From positions 1 through 24,092 of IMG/VR virus record IMGVR_UViG_3300025853_000645: a DNA stretch of 24,092 bases; one strand, given 5' to 3'. Source of the stretch: a virus. The translations under genes were made by a program, and so were the position numbers. Numbering within the stretch: the first letter of the stretch is position 1; each line of letters begins with the position of its first letter. The notes beneath the pieces are model-generated. The model had not been told where the DNA came from. It saw only the letters and a program-made list of their open reading frames with translations, and made no database searches. Shown piece by piece: positions 6,377-13,084 of the stretch.

Positions 6377-6556
6377 ATGACGCATTCAGAATATTTAGAA
6401 ACACTACGCCCAATTATTCCAGAAGGTGAACGACTACGCTTCCAAGGGTTACAAGGTGAAACTTGCATTGCTTGGATTGATCAAGGTGAGGTAAACTATC
6501 GGGAATTCTGGTCAGCATACGCAGCAAACAAATGGTTAAAGGATAATGCAAAATGA
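6377..6556 (+). CDS. Hypothetical mini-protein, 59 aa
   Basis: Start chosen at ATG 6377 (MTHSEYLETLRPIIPEG), which has a GGGA site; an in-frame ATG at 6347 overlaps the previous gene and has no site. Ends FWSAYAANKWLKDNAK, a probable C-terminal helix. Not recognised. Confidence 0.65.
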   Translation: MTHSEYLETLRPIIPEGERLRFQGLQGETCIAWIDQGEVNYREFWSAYAANKWLKDNAK

Positions 6557-6726
6557 GCAAGATTTTAAACTATAATCCAAATGAATTATTAGCAGATATT
6601 CAGAAACGTATTAATCAAATTGTTTCTAATAACGAGCAAAACAAATTTAAAACAGAGCTAGAGGGTCTTTACGATTCAAAGAAAGAGTTAATCGATTTAA
6701 TTTTATTAAGAAATAATTTCAAATAA
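6553..6726 (+). CDS. Hypothetical helical mini-protein, 57 aa
   Basis: ATGA overlap with the preceding stop, typical of translational coupling. The sequence (NELLADIQKRINQIVSNNEQ..., LYDSKKELIDLILLRNNF) predicts two amphipathic helices, possibly a coiled coil. Not recognised. Its stop is 3 bp before the -35 of promoter P3, whose hairpin may also end this transcript. Confidence 0.6.
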   Translation: MSKILNYNPNELLADIQKRINQIVSNNEQNKFKTELEGLYDSKKELIDLILLRNNFK

Positions 6727-6729
6727 CTA

Positions 6730-6758
6730 TTGACAGGGGCCGCATTGCCCCTTAGAAT
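6730..6758 (+). promoter_or_regulatory. Early promoter P3 with a hairpin filling its spacer
   Basis: TTGACA (6730-6735), 17-bp spacer (6736-6752) containing GGGGC, six-base loop, GCCCC, then TAGAAT (6753-6758). Same geometry as P2 (3983-4011), and the downstream leaders are also related (AATAAAC, CTAAC, AAAAG, then CATTTAAAAATG). The two promoter-leader cassettes are evidently copies of one element. Confidence 0.75.
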
Positions 6759-6790
6759 AAACCTACAAACTAACAAAAGGACATTTAAAA

Positions 6791-6937
6791 ATGGCAAAGT
6801 ATAGAGATATATTATTTGATTCAGTAAATGAAGGTCTAATTTCAGAACGTGATCTACTGAATGAAATCCTTCAGTATTTATCTGAAAATGATTGCGAAGA
6901 TATTGCGCACACCTTAGAGCTAACAGAATTATTTTAA
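6791..6937 (+). CDS. Hypothetical acidic mini-protein, 48 aa
   Basis: First gene behind P3, with an AGGA site and the CATTTAAAAATG start motif. The product (MAKYRDILFDSVNEGLISERDL..., ENDCEDIAHTLELTELF) is acidic and helical. Not recognised. Kept because of the promoter, ribosome site and exact start motif shared with the ArdC-domain gene. Confidence 0.6.
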   Translation: MAKYRDILFDSVNEGLISERDLLNEILQYLSENDCEDIAHTLELTELF

Positions 6938-6951
6938 TGGAGCATTTAAAA

Positions 6952-7182
6952 ATGAAACTAACACCAATCGCATCAAACATGACAGAAGTAAAAACAGCAG
7001 GTGGAAGCGTTGTATTATTCAGCTACTCGACACCAGTAGCAGCATTGCTACCTAGTGGGCAATACTGGCGCACCAAAAAATGGTATAGTGTAACCACAAC
7101 ACGCCACATCAACAAATGGCTAAAAGGCGTATTAGCTAACGTTGAAGAAGTAGAACAGGAACAAATTGAAGGTTTAGTTTAA
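6952..7182 (+). CDS. Conserved small phage protein (DUF8033-like, tentative), 76 aa
   Basis: Start at ATG 6952, with GGAG and the CATTTAAAAATG motif; an in-frame ATG at 6892 would overlap the previous gene. The sequence has the pattern of a widespread small phage family: SNMTEV, then GGSVVLFSYSTPVAALLPSG, W..TKKWYSVTTTRHINKWL. I associate this with DUF8033, but from memory only. Function unknown. Probable compact beta-sheet protein with an acidic tail. Confidence 0.65.
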   Translation: MKLTPIASNMTEVKTAGGSVVLFSYSTPVAALLPSGQYWRTKKWYSVTTTRHINKWLKGVLANVEEVEQEQIEGLV

Positions 7183-7192
7183 GGGGTATAAC

Positions 7193-7525
7193 ATGAAAGA
7201 AAATACGGCATTTCATTTATTGAGAGAGGCAGCAAACGCGGGTTATACATTCACGGTTGCAGGTCTTGAGGGATGGGAAGAAGGCATTATTGATTATGAA
7301 GGTAGCGATTGGCAAAAAGCTTTTGACGCTACCAAGTATGAAGGCGCAGCTAACGTATGGATTAAAAAAGATGGTCAGAAAGAATGGGCGTTAATCATTC
7401 ACCTAAATGACCCTGACGAAAGCCTAAGTGATTGCACGGCAAACGGATGGATTGATCGTTGGTGTGACATAACAGACTTCGGTCAAAAATACAAGCCTTT
7501 ATCTTGGAACAGCATAGAGGTATAA
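7193..7525 (+). CDS. Hypothetical protein, 110 aa
   Basis: GGGG site before the ATG. Not recognised. Tryptophan-rich (eight Trp) and acidic: AGLEGWEEGIIDYEGSDWQKAF, ANVWIKKDGQKEWALIIHL, GWIDRWCDITDF. Probably a soluble alpha/beta protein. Its stop codon lies within a perfect TATAAT (7521-7526). Confidence 0.65.
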   Translation: MKENTAFHLLREAANAGYTFTVAGLEGWEEGIIDYEGSDWQKAFDATKYEGAANVWIKKDGQKEWALIIHLNDPDESLSDCTANGWIDRWCDITDFGQKYKPLSWNSIEV

Positions 7526-7550
7526 TACTATCATAGCGCACGGATGCGCT
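7521..7550 (+). promoter_or_regulatory. Possible promoter -10 with leader hairpin
   Basis: A perfect TATAAT (7521-7526) overlaps the preceding stop codon, but no good -35 lies 16-18 bp upstream, so the promoter is tentative. A clear hairpin follows at 7535-7550: AGCGCA, loop CGGA, TGCGCT. This is the only gap over 40 bp between 6.8 and 9.2 kb, which supports a regulatory role. Confidence 0.4.
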
Positions 7551-7570
7551 AACATTTAGGAGTAAATCAA

Positions 7571-7753
7571 ATGACATTAACAGACAAAGAACGAAAGCAA
7601 TTGCAACATGAATTATATATGGACGATTGCAAACCACATTTAATTATGGCATTAAGCGATGAAGAATTATTACGGATTGTGGAGAAAAACAGAGCATTCC
7701 ATAACCCGTCACCATTACCAGATGAATACTGGCACTCAATGAATAAGGATTGA
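7571..7753 (+). CDS. Hypothetical mini-protein, 60 aa
   Basis: Preceded by a leader hairpin and a TTAGGAG site. The sequence (MTLTDKERKQLQHELYMDDCKPHLIMALSDEELLRIVEKN...) looks helical, and PSPLPDEYWHSMNKD forms a proline-rich tail. Not recognised. Confidence 0.65.
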   Translation: MTLTDKERKQLQHELYMDDCKPHLIMALSDEELLRIVEKNRAFHNPSPLPDEYWHSMNKD

Positions 7754-7756
7754 TTA

Positions 7757-7936
7757 ATGAAAGATTATTATGTTACAATTGATTTTGAACCTATTACACT
7801 TTACGTTGAAGCTGATAAATGGGAAGATGCTTTAGTAAAAGCACATGAAGAAATGACAGATAAACAATATCAGCCTGAAGATTGGTGGATTGGTTATGCT
7901 GAAGATGAAGAAGGAGACGAGGTTTACTCGGTTTAA
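7757..7936 (+). CDS. Very acidic mini-protein, 59 aa
   Basis: ATG 7757 with AAGGA in the previous gene's end, to TAA 7936. By count it has 18 Asp/Glu against 4 Lys and no Arg (net about -14). The N-terminal half (MKDYYVTIDFEPITLYVEADKWEDA) resembles a small ferredoxin-like beta-alpha unit; the C-terminus is nearly all acidic (YAEDEEGDE). Not recognised. Charge and early position fit a DNA-mimic or RNAP-binding protein, as inference only. Confidence 0.65.
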   Translation: MKDYYVTIDFEPITLYVEADKWEDALVKAHEEMTDKQYQPEDWWIGYAEDEEGDEVYSV

Positions 7937-7938
7937 TT

Positions 7939-8175
7939 ATGGCAACATTTGCATACACACGTATCCATAATGAATTATATATGGTGTACTATGACGGAAA
8001 ACAAATCGGCGAGATTGATAGAGATCACGGTGAGTATTGGCAAATCACTTTTAGAGGTGACAGGATTGAGAATGTATTTATTCAAGATTTACGCCAAGCT
8101 AAAACATTTATTGAAAACATGGTGAAAAGGGGGTGGGCTAATGATGACACGCAAGCAGCTGATGGAGTGGCTTAA
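7939..8175 (+). CDS. Hypothetical protein, 78 aa
   Basis: Starts 2 bp after the previous stop with no strong nearby ribosome site, so coupling is likely. Beta-rich N-terminus (FAYTRIHNELYMVYYDGKQIGEIDRD) and helical C-terminus (LRQAKTFIENMVKRGWAND). Not recognised. Overlaps the following small gene by 35 bp in another frame. Confidence 0.6.
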   Translation: MATFAYTRIHNELYMVYYDGKQIGEIDRDHGEYWQITFRGDRIENVFIQDLRQAKTFIENMVKRGWANDDTQAADGVA

Positions 8176-8302
8176 AACATGCCCTGATAAAGTGTGGTTA
8201 CATAGCTTTGACAATGTAACACATTATGCTACAATCACATTTAAATACAAAGATGATGAGGTAGAGGATGAGATTCACACCACCAGAGATTCCGATAACT
8301 GA
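8141..8302 (+). CDS. Hypothetical mini-protein, 53 aa
   Basis: Tandem ATGATG start at 8141 with a GGGGGTGGG purine run just before it. The product is MMTRKQLMEWLKTCPDKVW..., ending in an acidic DDEVEDEIHTTRDSDN. It overlaps the genes on either side in different frames (35 bp each). Not recognised. Retained because it fills the only hole in the array with a plausible start. Confidence 0.5.
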   Translation: MMTRKQLMEWLKTCPDKVWLHSFDNVTHYATITFKYKDDEVEDEIHTTRDSDN

Positions 8303-8465
8303 GGACAAAAGACTTGACTATCTACCGCACCTTGTGCGAAGATATACACAGCTAGTCATTGACGCAGATTTTGACGATGACCCAAAGCTAAAACACTATG
8401 AGCAAATGCTCAAATATTACAAGTATTTAATTAATGAGGGACATACTTATGAACCAAAATTTTGA
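8268..8465 (+). CDS. Hypothetical mini-protein, 65 aa
   Basis: AGAGG adjoins the ATG, with GAGG a few bases further up. Sequence RFTPPEIPITEDKRLDYLPHL then DDDPKLKHYEQMLKYYKYLIN: a proline-rich start and a helical tyrosine-rich end. Not recognised. Overlaps the next gene by 17 bp. Confidence 0.6.
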   Translation: MRFTPPEIPITEDKRLDYLPHLVRRYTQLVIDADFDDDPKLKHYEQMLKYYKYLINEGHTYEPKF

Positions 8466-8652
8466 AGTAGAATATTTCCAAACGCCTGACAAATGGTTTA
8501 AGGTGGTGTATAATGGAATCGAAGAAGGTAAGATTGCTATGGGTAACACACGCGGTATGTTACATGATGCAGCAGTAGCAATTGACAACGATGATGTTCG
8601 ATCTGTTATTATTAACGATTCAGATGGTGGACACATCATCCTAAAGGGGTAA
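8449..8652 (+). CDS. Hypothetical acidic mini-protein, 67 aa
   Basis: Start placed at ATG 8449 (MNQNFEVEYFQTPDKW), which has GAGGG eight bases upstream; the in-frame ATG at 8434 has none. Beta-alpha-beta pattern (FKVVYNGIEEGKIAMGN, AAVAIDNDDVRSVIINDSDGG). Not recognised. Confidence 0.65.
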   Translation: MNQNFEVEYFQTPDKWFKVVYNGIEEGKIAMGNTRGMLHDAAVAIDNDDVRSVIINDSDGGHIILKG

Positions 8653-8654
8653 AC

Positions 8655-8954
8655 ATGATTAAGTCACAACAAGAACTTTTTGAGCAATACATTGACAGCG
8701 AAGATTTCGTTAATGATTGCCGACAAATGGCTGAAGATATGCTAACAGACGATGCAAGCCTCATAGAGTCTACATTCGCCGATTATTCGTGGGACGTGCT
8801 CGACTATTCAAATCTCTTTAAAGAGCCTGACAACTTCTTACAGGACGCGAGAGAGATGTGTATTGACTATTGGTCAGAGTCCGAGCAAGTGATCAAAGAA
8901 GTAGTTAATAAATGGCACGAATATGACCAAGAAATGAGGGAGACTTTTCACTAA
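8655..8954 (+). CDS. Highly acidic helical protein, 99 aa (DNA-mimic candidate)
   Basis: Good GGGG site before ATG 8655. By count it has 26 Asp/Glu against 7 Lys/Arg (net about -19 over 99 residues). The acidic residues are spread along predicted helices, for example DSEDFVNDCRQMAEDMLTDD and DNFLQDAREMCIDYWSESE. T7 Ocr is likewise small, early, all-helical and strongly acidic, and mimics B-DNA to block type I restriction enzymes. No clear homology to Ocr can be claimed by eye. The DNA-mimic role is a hypothesis from charge, helicity and position. Confidence 0.65.
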   Translation: MIKSQQELFEQYIDSEDFVNDCRQMAEDMLTDDASLIESTFADYSWDVLDYSNLFKEPDNFLQDAREMCIDYWSESEQVIKEVVNKWHEYDQEMRETFH

Positions 8955-9181
8955 TGAATGAAACAAGACAGAACTTTTATATTGCAGTGTTAAATCATCA
9001 CCTTGAGGAATACCGCAACGGACAAACAAGCGCGAACGAATATATGGTACACGTTAATGATATCTATGACAAGGTTGTTGAGGAAGCAGGAGAGGATGAC
9101 AGCTTGCATGGATTAGTGTATCAGCTAGAACAGCACATGGACTACATCACTGGGCAATTAACTTCGGAGAATGAGCATTGA
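8954..9181 (+). CDS. Acidic helical mini-protein, 75 aa
   Basis: Its ATG shares the last base of the preceding TAA. It has 15 acidic against 3 basic residues (net about -12), mostly helical (FYIAVLNHHLEEYRNG, DIYDKVVEEAGEDD). Not recognised. Tightly coupled to the acidic 99-aa gene before it, so the two may act together. Confidence 0.65.
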   Translation: MNETRQNFYIAVLNHHLEEYRNGQTSANEYMVHVNDIYDKVVEEAGEDDSLHGLVYQLEQHMDYITGQLTSENEH

Positions 9182-9282
9182 CAGAGACTAAGCAGGTACT
9201 ACTAGGTACACTTGGCATCTTAGCTCTTAGTCCTTTTGCAGTAGTTTATTTACTTTACAGGTTATTGACATTCAAAGAATAA
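9178..9282 (+). CDS. Predicted 34-aa single-pass membrane protein, TTG start
   Basis: TTG at 9178 overlaps the preceding TGA (TTGA), with GGAG eight bases upstream; it ends at TAA 9282. The product is TETKQVLLGTLGILALSPF, then AVVYLLYRLLTFKE: one hydrophobic helix of about 20 residues (6-27) flanked by basic residues. Size and topology resemble phage membrane micro-peptides. Function unknown. Confidence 0.5.
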   Translation: MTETKQVLLGTLGILALSPFAVVYLLYRLLTFKE

Positions 9283-9292
9283 TGTGTTATTT
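9264..9292 (+). promoter_or_regulatory. Possible promoter P4
   Basis: TTGACA at 9264-9269, a 17-bp spacer, then TATTTT (9287-9292; four of six). It overlaps the end of the 34-aa gene and enters a 71-bp A/T-only tract before the next gene. A perfect -35, good spacing and an otherwise unexplained gap make it plausible. Confidence 0.45.
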
Positions 9293-9357
9293 TAATTTAA
9301 ATTATTATTATATTAATAATATATTATATTATTATATATAATATAAATTATTATAAA
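9287..9357. other. 71-bp A/T-only tract
   Basis: An uninterrupted run of A and T made of TATTAT and AATTTAAATT-like self-complementary pieces, between the mini-gene run and the gene at 9366. It contains no CTAATAT unit. It may be an easily melted or nucleoid-protein-binding segment, or simply a leader. Confidence 0.5.
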
Positions 9358-9365
9358 GGAAAATT

Positions 9366-9563
9366 ATGAACTTTACAATACAAAAAATTGCTAACAGCTA
9401 CTATTGCCAGAATGACCGTAATGGCTTAGAGATTGTACTCGATGATGAGCTGCAGCTTAAAGTTGCAATCAAACGAAACAATGATTCAATCTATGAGTTT
9501 TATTCGCCAACCAAAGAAGAAGTTGACGCTTGCGTTGAACTAATCAAGAGCATGGGAGTCTAA
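9366..9563 (+). CDS. Hypothetical mini-protein, 65 aa
   Basis: AAAGGA site six bases before the ATG, first gene after the A/T-only tract. Beta-rich (MNFTIQKIANSYYCQ, GLEIVLDDELQLKVAIK) with a C-terminal helix (EVDACVELIKSMG). Not recognised. Confidence 0.65.
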   Translation: MNFTIQKIANSYYCQNDRNGLEIVLDDELQLKVAIKRNNDSIYEFYSPTKEEVDACVELIKSMGV

Positions 9564-9566
9564 TGC

Positions 9567-9797
9567 ATGCAAATCAACAAGTACGTGTTTAAAGTAGCAA
9601 CAACCTATAATGGTGATTGGTACGAAGAACAGGAGATTGTGCAGTATGAGGAAAGCGAAGCAGCGGCACGAGCAAGATTGCAGCCAGAGCTAGAGCGTAT
9701 CGTTTTGTCAGGACACGCACTAGAGGATGTTAAACTGATTGAAGAGATTGACTTAAATGAGATTCCAGATACAGGAAATGAAGGAGTTGGTTGCTGA
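9567..9797 (+). CDS. Hypothetical acidic protein, 76 aa
   Basis: GGGAG eight bases before ATG 9567. 17 acidic against 6 basic residues; an N-terminal strand (YVFKVATTYNGDWYEEQEIV) followed by an alanine/glutamate-rich helix (EESEAAARARLQPELERIV). Not recognised. Its 3' end overlaps the primase gene by 41 bp. Confidence 0.65.
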   Translation: MQINKYVFKVATTYNGDWYEEQEIVQYEESEAAARARLQPELERIVLSGHALEDVKLIEEIDLNEIPDTGNEGVGC

Positions 9798-10560
9798 TTT
9801 AGAAATTGCAGAAGGTGAAACATCACATATTCACCATTGCAAAGAAGGACACAACAACGACAGACTTTACATCTCAAACAAAGAAGATTGTTATTTGTTC
9901 TATTGTCACCATTGTGGAAGCAAGGGTAAATTGGACAAGCATCTTAAACACTACCACAGGCATGTTACACCAAAGGCTAAGCCTAAGTATGTGTCAGCTA
10001 ATCCGCCGGATGACGCTGTTTACAAGACATCACAGTTTCCGGTAAAAGCAATTGCATGGTTGGCAAAAGCTAAACTCAATCTAACTCAAATCGAACAGCA
10101 AGGTATGTGGTGGAGTGAGAAGTTACAGCGTGTAGGGATTCCAGTGGTGGCAAATGGCTATCAGGGTTTCATCGCTAGAAACATAGATGCAGATGGAGCT
10201 AAGTATTTAGTTAAACGGAAAGACGATCAGAAGTTTATCTTTAGACGTAGACCAAAGAAAGACAGTAGGACAGTGGTGATTGTAGAGGATGCTCTTTCTT
10301 GTATCAGGTTGAGCTATGCAGGTTATAACGCAGTAGCATTGCAAGGCACATCACTAACTGATACAATGCTCTCTTACTTACTAGATCATTACGACAATTT
10401 TATTGTATGGCTTGATGATGACAAGCCAGAAGTTAAGATAAAGCAAGTGAAGCTAAAACAGGAATTAGATTTATTTGGCAAGGTGTCAATGCGTAAGACA
10501 CCAAATGACCCCAAGGAGTATACAGCAGATGAGCTTAGACTTATTGTCGGTAATGTCTGA
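9757..10560 (+). CDS. DNA primase (zinc finger plus TOPRIM), T7 gp4 N-terminal type
   Basis: Makes RNA primers for lagging-strand synthesis. An N-terminal Cys/His zinc site is visible (C28, H32, C50-HH-C53). A TOPRIM domain follows: VVIVEDALS with catalytic Glu177, ALQGTSLTD, and WLDDDKPE with D220/D222. It ends at 267 residues without a helicase domain; the helicase is the next, overlapping gene. T7 gp4 carries both in one chain, so the functions are separated here. ATG 9757 has an AGAG-like site; an in-frame ATG at 9778 is an alternative. Confident for a TOPRIM primase. Confidence 0.85.
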   Translation: MRFQIQEMKELVADLEIAEGETSHIHHCKEGHNNDRLYISNKEDCYLFYCHHCGSKGKLDKHLKHYHRHVTPKAKPKYVSANPPDDAVYKTSQFPVKAIAWLAKAKLNLTQIEQQGMWWSEKLQRVGIPVVANGYQGFIARNIDADGAKYLVKRKDDQKFIFRRRPKKDSRTVVIVEDALSCIRLSYAGYNAVALQGTSLTDTMLSYLLDHYDNFIVWLDDDKPEVKIKQVKLKQELDLFGKVSMRKTPNDPKEYTADELRLIVGNV

Positions 10561-11782
10561 TCGTAGTAATTACGACAGATTTAGCCGTTTCATTAAACCT
10601 AACACTCTACCGAAAGAAGCTAAGACATTGATGGCTGATATTGGTGAGTGGTTTAAAGAACATCCGAACAGTGAATATATTGATTGGAGTATGTTCGATG
10701 AGTGGTTTCGTATTGTTCGTCACAGTAATTACAAAGAGGAGCAATTCAAGACATTTGATCGTATCATTGAACGCTTAGATGGTTATGAGCCTACAGAGCT
10801 ACACGATGCAATCATTCAGAAGTATATCGCACAGGACTATTGCAAACGTATTGCCGATGTCGCTCTACAGGGAGCCGAAGGCGGGACGATTGACATGTCA
10901 GATATATCTACCCTAGTGGATGGATACAATGACGAGTCACAACGCGCCCTAGAGCTTGAGAAGTATATTGTTGGTAATGGTATTAAAGGACTTGTCGAAG
11001 AGGTAATGGATCATGGTTATGATTGGCGGCTTGATTGCCTTAATCGCAGCATTGGTAATCTTCGCAAAGGTAAGTTGGTATGCTTCGCTGCGCGTCCCAA
11101 CACAGGCAAGACGACGTGGCTTGCATCAGAAGCAACATTCATTGCAGGACAGCTACCGGAAGACAAGGATGTAATATGGTTTAACAACGAGGAAGCAGGT
11201 GCAGATGTTCGCATGCGTATCTATCAGGCAGCACTGAAGAAAGACGATCAGTGGATTAGAAATAACATTGATGATGTTGAGCGTTTGTATGGTGAAGCTG
11301 TGAACGGTGGTATTAACAAGATCAAGGTGATTGATCTAGCTACCCTATCAACTAAGGATGCAGAGGAAATCTTACGCAACTACAATGCGGGCTTGATTAT
11401 CTTTGACCAGTTATGGAAGGTACATGGTTTTGAGAAGTCACAGAGTGATACAGCTAGACTAGGCAGTATCTTCCAGTGGGCGCGTGAGATTAGTAAACAG
11501 TATGCGCCAGTGATTACGGTGCATCAGGTTAAGACAGAAGGCGAAGGTGTGAAGCAACTAGATCAGTCTATGCTTTACATGTCAGGCACAATTGTTCAAG
11601 GTGAGGTGGACAGTCTATTGATGATGGGTAGATCACACAGTGACGAAGACAGTAACAAGCGTTACATTCATGTTGCTAAGAACAAAGGTGCTTATGGTAA
11701 TAAAGTGGATAAGAAGCTGAACGAGGCTACTTTTGTAACGAACATTCACCCTGACATCGCTACATTTACTTGGATGGGATAA
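10529..11782 (+). CDS. Replicative DNA helicase (RecA/DnaB fold, T7 gp4 C-terminal type)
   Basis: Hexameric 5'-3' helicase unwinding the fork. The start is set at ATG 10529, with AAGGAG ten bases upstream; it overlaps primase by 32 bp. Walker A is ARPNTGKTT (188-196), Walker B is GLIIFDQ (288-294), and VHQVK (331-335) is the conserved His/Gln motif. An N-terminal helical region of about 150 residues precedes the motor and could bind primase. The 417-aa length suits a helicase-only protein. Overlap with primase suggests coupled synthesis and a two-protein primosome. Confidence 0.9.
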   Translation: MSLDLLSVMSDRSNYDRFSRFIKPNTLPKEAKTLMADIGEWFKEHPNSEYIDWSMFDEWFRIVRHSNYKEEQFKTFDRIIERLDGYEPTELHDAIIQKYIAQDYCKRIADVALQGAEGGTIDMSDISTLVDGYNDESQRALELEKYIVGNGIKGLVEEVMDHGYDWRLDCLNRSIGNLRKGKLVCFAARPNTGKTTWLASEATFIAGQLPEDKDVIWFNNEEAGADVRMRIYQAALKKDDQWIRNNIDDVERLYGEAVNGGINKIKVIDLATLSTKDAEEILRNYNAGLIIFDQLWKVHGFEKSQSDTARLGSIFQWAREISKQYAPVITVHQVKTEGEGVKQLDQSMLYMSGTIVQGEVDSLLMMGRSHSDEDSNKRYIHVAKNKGAYGNKVDKKLNEATFVTNIHPDIATFTWMG

Positions 11783-11928
11783 TGTTTTTTGAAATTTATC
11801 AGATTGTGATTTTGTTAGGCGTGTTCGGATACGGACTACGATATGTATATCAACAGGGCTATTATCAAGCATGTTATGAAGTGGCTAATAAAATCATCAT
11901 AGTGACAGCAGAGGATGAAGATGAATAG
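11782..11928 (+). CDS. Predicted 48-aa membrane mini-protein
   Basis: Its ATG shares the last A of the helicase stop, and its 3' end overlaps the start of the polymerase gene, so it is held by both neighbours. One hydrophobic segment (IYQIVILLGVFGYGL, about residues 5-19) followed by a tyrosine-rich stretch and an acidic tail (TAEDEDE). Not recognised. A membrane anchor within a replication operon is noteworthy, but the function is unknown. Confidence 0.55.
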   Translation: MFFEIYQIVILLGVFGYGLRYVYQQGYYQACYEVANKIIIVTAEDEDE

Positions 11929-13084
11929 GTTATTGTTTCTCGACACAGAGACAACTATCTACAACACAGGAGATCAGAGCGTTGGAAACTTTAGTGCAAA
12001 CCCACACCATGCTGATAACCGTATTGTTTATACTGGTTGGGCATTTGATAATCGACAAGTACACTGGTTGAAGGGTGTACCTGACTTCTTTGAGAATCCG
12101 CCGCAAGCTTTGATTTGTCAGAACATTGCATTCGACTTGCTGTACTTGTTACATGACAAGCAGTATGGCGATGATTGGCGAGAGTGGACACGCAAAGGAT
12201 TCATTTGGGATACGATGTTGGCGGAATACCTAATTACAGGACAGGACACAACACGAGGTCATTTGTCATTAGACTACATGTCACAGAAGTATGGTGGCAC
12301 GTTGAAAGACAGCCGTATGAAAGAATACTGGGAGAACGGTGTGTCTACTGAGGACATTCCAGAAGAAGAAATTGTACCTTATCTGATTGGTGACGTGGAA
12401 AATTTACGCATCATCTATAATGCACAGCGTAAAATTGTAGATGAGATGGGAATGTTTGAATTGGTGGTTAGTCAGATGCAAGCTAGACTTGCTACGATTA
12501 TGATGGAGTATAATGGCATGAGCTTTGACCTGAAGTTAGCACACGAAGAGAAGCTTAAACTACTACCACAGCACGAGGCAGTGACACAAGAGGTCGTGGA
12601 ACTGATGGCTAGACGTACAGGATGTGATGTTGAAGAACTGAATCCAAACTCAACACAACAGCTATCAGCTGTATTGTTCGGAACTGAGTTTAAGGTGAAG
12701 CGTGATATGCCTGTAGTAGATGAGGAAGGTAATCCTGTTATTTACAAGTCAGGTAAACGTAAGGGTGAGCAAAAGACAAAGAAACAGGACATCATCATTC
12801 AACCTGAAGGTATCTTTCGACATACAAAGAAATTGAATGATCGTGGCATTCATCCTGTAGGTGACGATGTGCTACGTAAACTTGAGCATCCTATCCTTTC
12901 AAAGGTGTTAAAGATGCGGGAACTGACTAAACAGATTAGTACGTATTTCGATGGCTACTCTAATCTTGTATGGTCAGACGGATTGATACATGGCAACCTA
13001 AACCATTGTCAGACAGCAACAGGTAGATTGAGCAGCAGCAATCCCAATCTACAGAATATTAGTAATAAGGAGAGCGAGGCATGA
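11921..13084 (+). CDS. Family-A DNA polymerase, N-terminal polypeptide (3'-5' exonuclease, thumb, TGR motif)
   Basis: Start at ATG 11921 (MNRLLFLDTETT) with AGAGG six bases upstream. The proofreading domain has all three motifs: D8-x-E10, NIAFD (D72) and YLIGD (Y154/D158). The thumb follows, then TATGRLSSSNPNLQNI (365-380), normally just before palm motif A. The chain stops seven residues later (SNKESEA), with TGA overlapping the next ATG. It therefore lacks motifs A, B and C, which are in a separate gene at 13916-14797. The two parts total 680 residues, close to T7 gp5 (704). The break falls in a loop before IKKCF, suggesting a two-subunit polymerase rather than decay. Confidence 0.88.
   Translation: MNRLLFLDTETTIYNTGDQSVGNFSANPHHADNRIVYTGWAFDNRQVHWLKGVPDFFENPPQALICQNIAFDLLYLLHDKQYGDDWREWTRKGFIWDTMLAEYLITGQDTTRGHLSLDYMSQKYGGTLKDSRMKEYWENGVSTEDIPEEEIVPYLIGDVENLRIIYNAQRKIVDEMGMFELVVSQMQARLATIMMEYNGMSFDLKLAHEEKLKLLPQHEAVTQEVVELMARRTGCDVEELNPNSTQQLSAVLFGTEFKVKRDMPVVDEEGNPVIYKSGKRKGEQKTKKQDIIIQPEGIFRHTKKLNDRGIHPVGDDVLRKLEHPILSKVLKMRELTKQISTYFDGYSNLVWSDGLIHGNLNHCQTATGRLSSSNPNLQNISNKESEA

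Noticed and set aside
8208-8235. TTGACA, 16 bp, TACAAT promoter match
   Set aside because: It lies wholly inside the 53-aa gene with no gap or leader nearby. In AT-rich DNA such a match is expected by chance; retained only as a weak possibility.
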